Assembly: GCF_018860365.1 (NCBI RefSeq)
Contig: NZ_JAHKPO010000031.1
Location: forward strand, 1-64,000
Length of the DNA stretch: 64,000 nucleotides
Source: Arenibacter algicola
GTDB lineage: Bacteria; Bacteroidota; Bacteroidia; Flavobacteriales; Flavobacteriaceae
Direction: 5' to 3'
Positions 63,538 through 64,000 of the stretch are shown in pieces. The position numbers and the translations under genes were made by a program. Within the stretch, counting starts at the first letter, position 1. The number at the start of each line of letters is the position of its first letter. Below the pieces are notes generated by a model. The model saw nothing but the letters and a program-made list of their open reading frames with translations, was not told the origin of the DNA and ran no database searches.

Positions 63538-63851
63538 CGGTACTTTATTTTAGTTAAACATTGATTCCTATTTCCCTTTAGTGGTTGGATAATTATGGCT
63601 TACCACTATTTTTAGAGTGTTATGAACCACCATAGTTTTATGTTTTTGGATATTAATTGGTGATATCATAGGTTAAAAGTAGGATCAACATTTTTCAAAA
63701 AAAATAAGCAATGAGTGAACGGGCATTTTGGATGAGGCAACAGGGGTTTTGGATTCGTTAAGCTTATTTTGTGTTTAAAAACTGTGCTATTTATAGGAAT
63801 AAGGCATTTTTTAGTACGGTTTAAATCAATTAAGTTTATCATATATATTGA
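63538..63851. other. Divergent intergenic region between the VWA gene and the last gene
   Basis: About 314 bp, AT-rich, holding the promoters of two divergent genes. A near-consensus TAAGTTTA lies near 63830 for the plus-strand gene, but no strong promoter, RNA gene or repeat was recognised. Confidence 0.35.
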
Positions 63852-64000
63852 ATGGGCATGACCAAATGTTTTTACATATGTTTATTATTGGTGCTGGGTT
63901 CTGTGGCAGGGCATTCCCAAATATCCCAGACCGGGGCTAATTTTGAAGTACAGGGCGTGGTCAAGGAAATGGGGAGTAGCCAAGGCCTTTCCGGAGTGGC
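63852..64000 (+). CDS. Start of a secreted protein with carboxypeptidase-regulatory-like domain (partial)
   Basis: The frame is open from the ATG at 63852 to the window edge (49 codons). The N-terminus is a signal peptide (MGMTKCFYICLLLVLGSVAG-HSQ), followed by FEVQGVVKEMGSSQGLSGV, which looks like the first strand of a CarboxypepD_reg domain found at the start of TonB-dependent receptors and of several other envelope proteins in Bacteroidota. The rest lies outside the window, so the family cannot be settled. Confidence 0.6.
   Translation, partial: MGMTKCFYICLLLVLGSVAGHSQISQTGANFEVQGVVKEMGSSQGLSGV

Overview
The window comes from a member of the Bacteroidota, almost certainly a marine-type Flavobacteriaceae; the genus cannot be fixed from the sequence alone. 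Four things support this. There is a type IX secretion/gliding translocon gene (sprA) and a PorP/SprF gene. The respiratory chain is alternative complex III plus a caa3/aa3-type oxidase. Promoters carry the Bacteroidetes -7 box TAnnTTTG, and genes lack clear Shine-Dalgarno sites. The gene order maeB-ruvA-sprA-gcvH is a familiar flavobacterial one. No rRNA, tRNA, CRISPR array, intact insertion sequence or prophage was seen.

Layout. 1-1106 is non-coding and repeat-like (a 20-bp direct repeat and an inverted-repeat-bounded segment). 1107-6050 is a small glycan-degradation cluster: two secreted Asp-box beta-propeller (sialidase-like) proteins and a convergent alpha-L-fucosidase with an extra N-terminal propeller. 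6421-11208 is rimP-nusA-infB behind a structured leader, followed by a convergent SPOR-domain gene. 11857-23507 is a continuous respiratory operon, actABCDEF-coxB-coxA. 23686-26792 holds a GIN-domain protein and a convergent acyl-CoA oxidase-like enzyme. 27052-30377 is ruvB, a cytochrome P450 and queG. 30261-30870 is an array of three copies of the queG 3' end. 30990-42967 is maeB, ruvA, sprA, gcvH, a VanZ-like gene and tonB. 43202-48530 is the second oxidase locus (ctaB, two subunit III genes, subunit IV, a cysteine-less thioredoxin-like protein, SCO, DUF420/CtaM and a small CxxC membrane protein). 48620-58194 is a MacAB-like export locus with four permeases, two adaptors, one ATPase and one TolC. 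58213-61070 is tsaB, an MscS channel, dodecin and an Nfu protein. 61189 to the end is a PorP/SprF protein, a VWA protein and the start of a further secreted-protein gene.

How it fits together. The two respiratory loci, about 20 kb apart, encode a complete menaquinol-to-oxygen path: quinol oxidation by ActB/C/F, cytochrome c transfer by ActA/ActE, and O2 reduction by CoxA/B with the subunit III/IV genes. Heme farnesylation (ctaB), copper delivery (sco) and assembly (DUF420) sit in the second locus. The envelope genes (sprA, porP/sprF, tonB, the MacAB/TolC-like locus, the VWA protein) suit a gliding, secreting, polymer-degrading bacterium.

The most unusual local structure is the queG 3'-end array. 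The downstream copies differ from the real gene end almost only at third codon positions, so they diverged while coding and were later displaced. This is the pattern expected at the 3'-end target of an integrating element.
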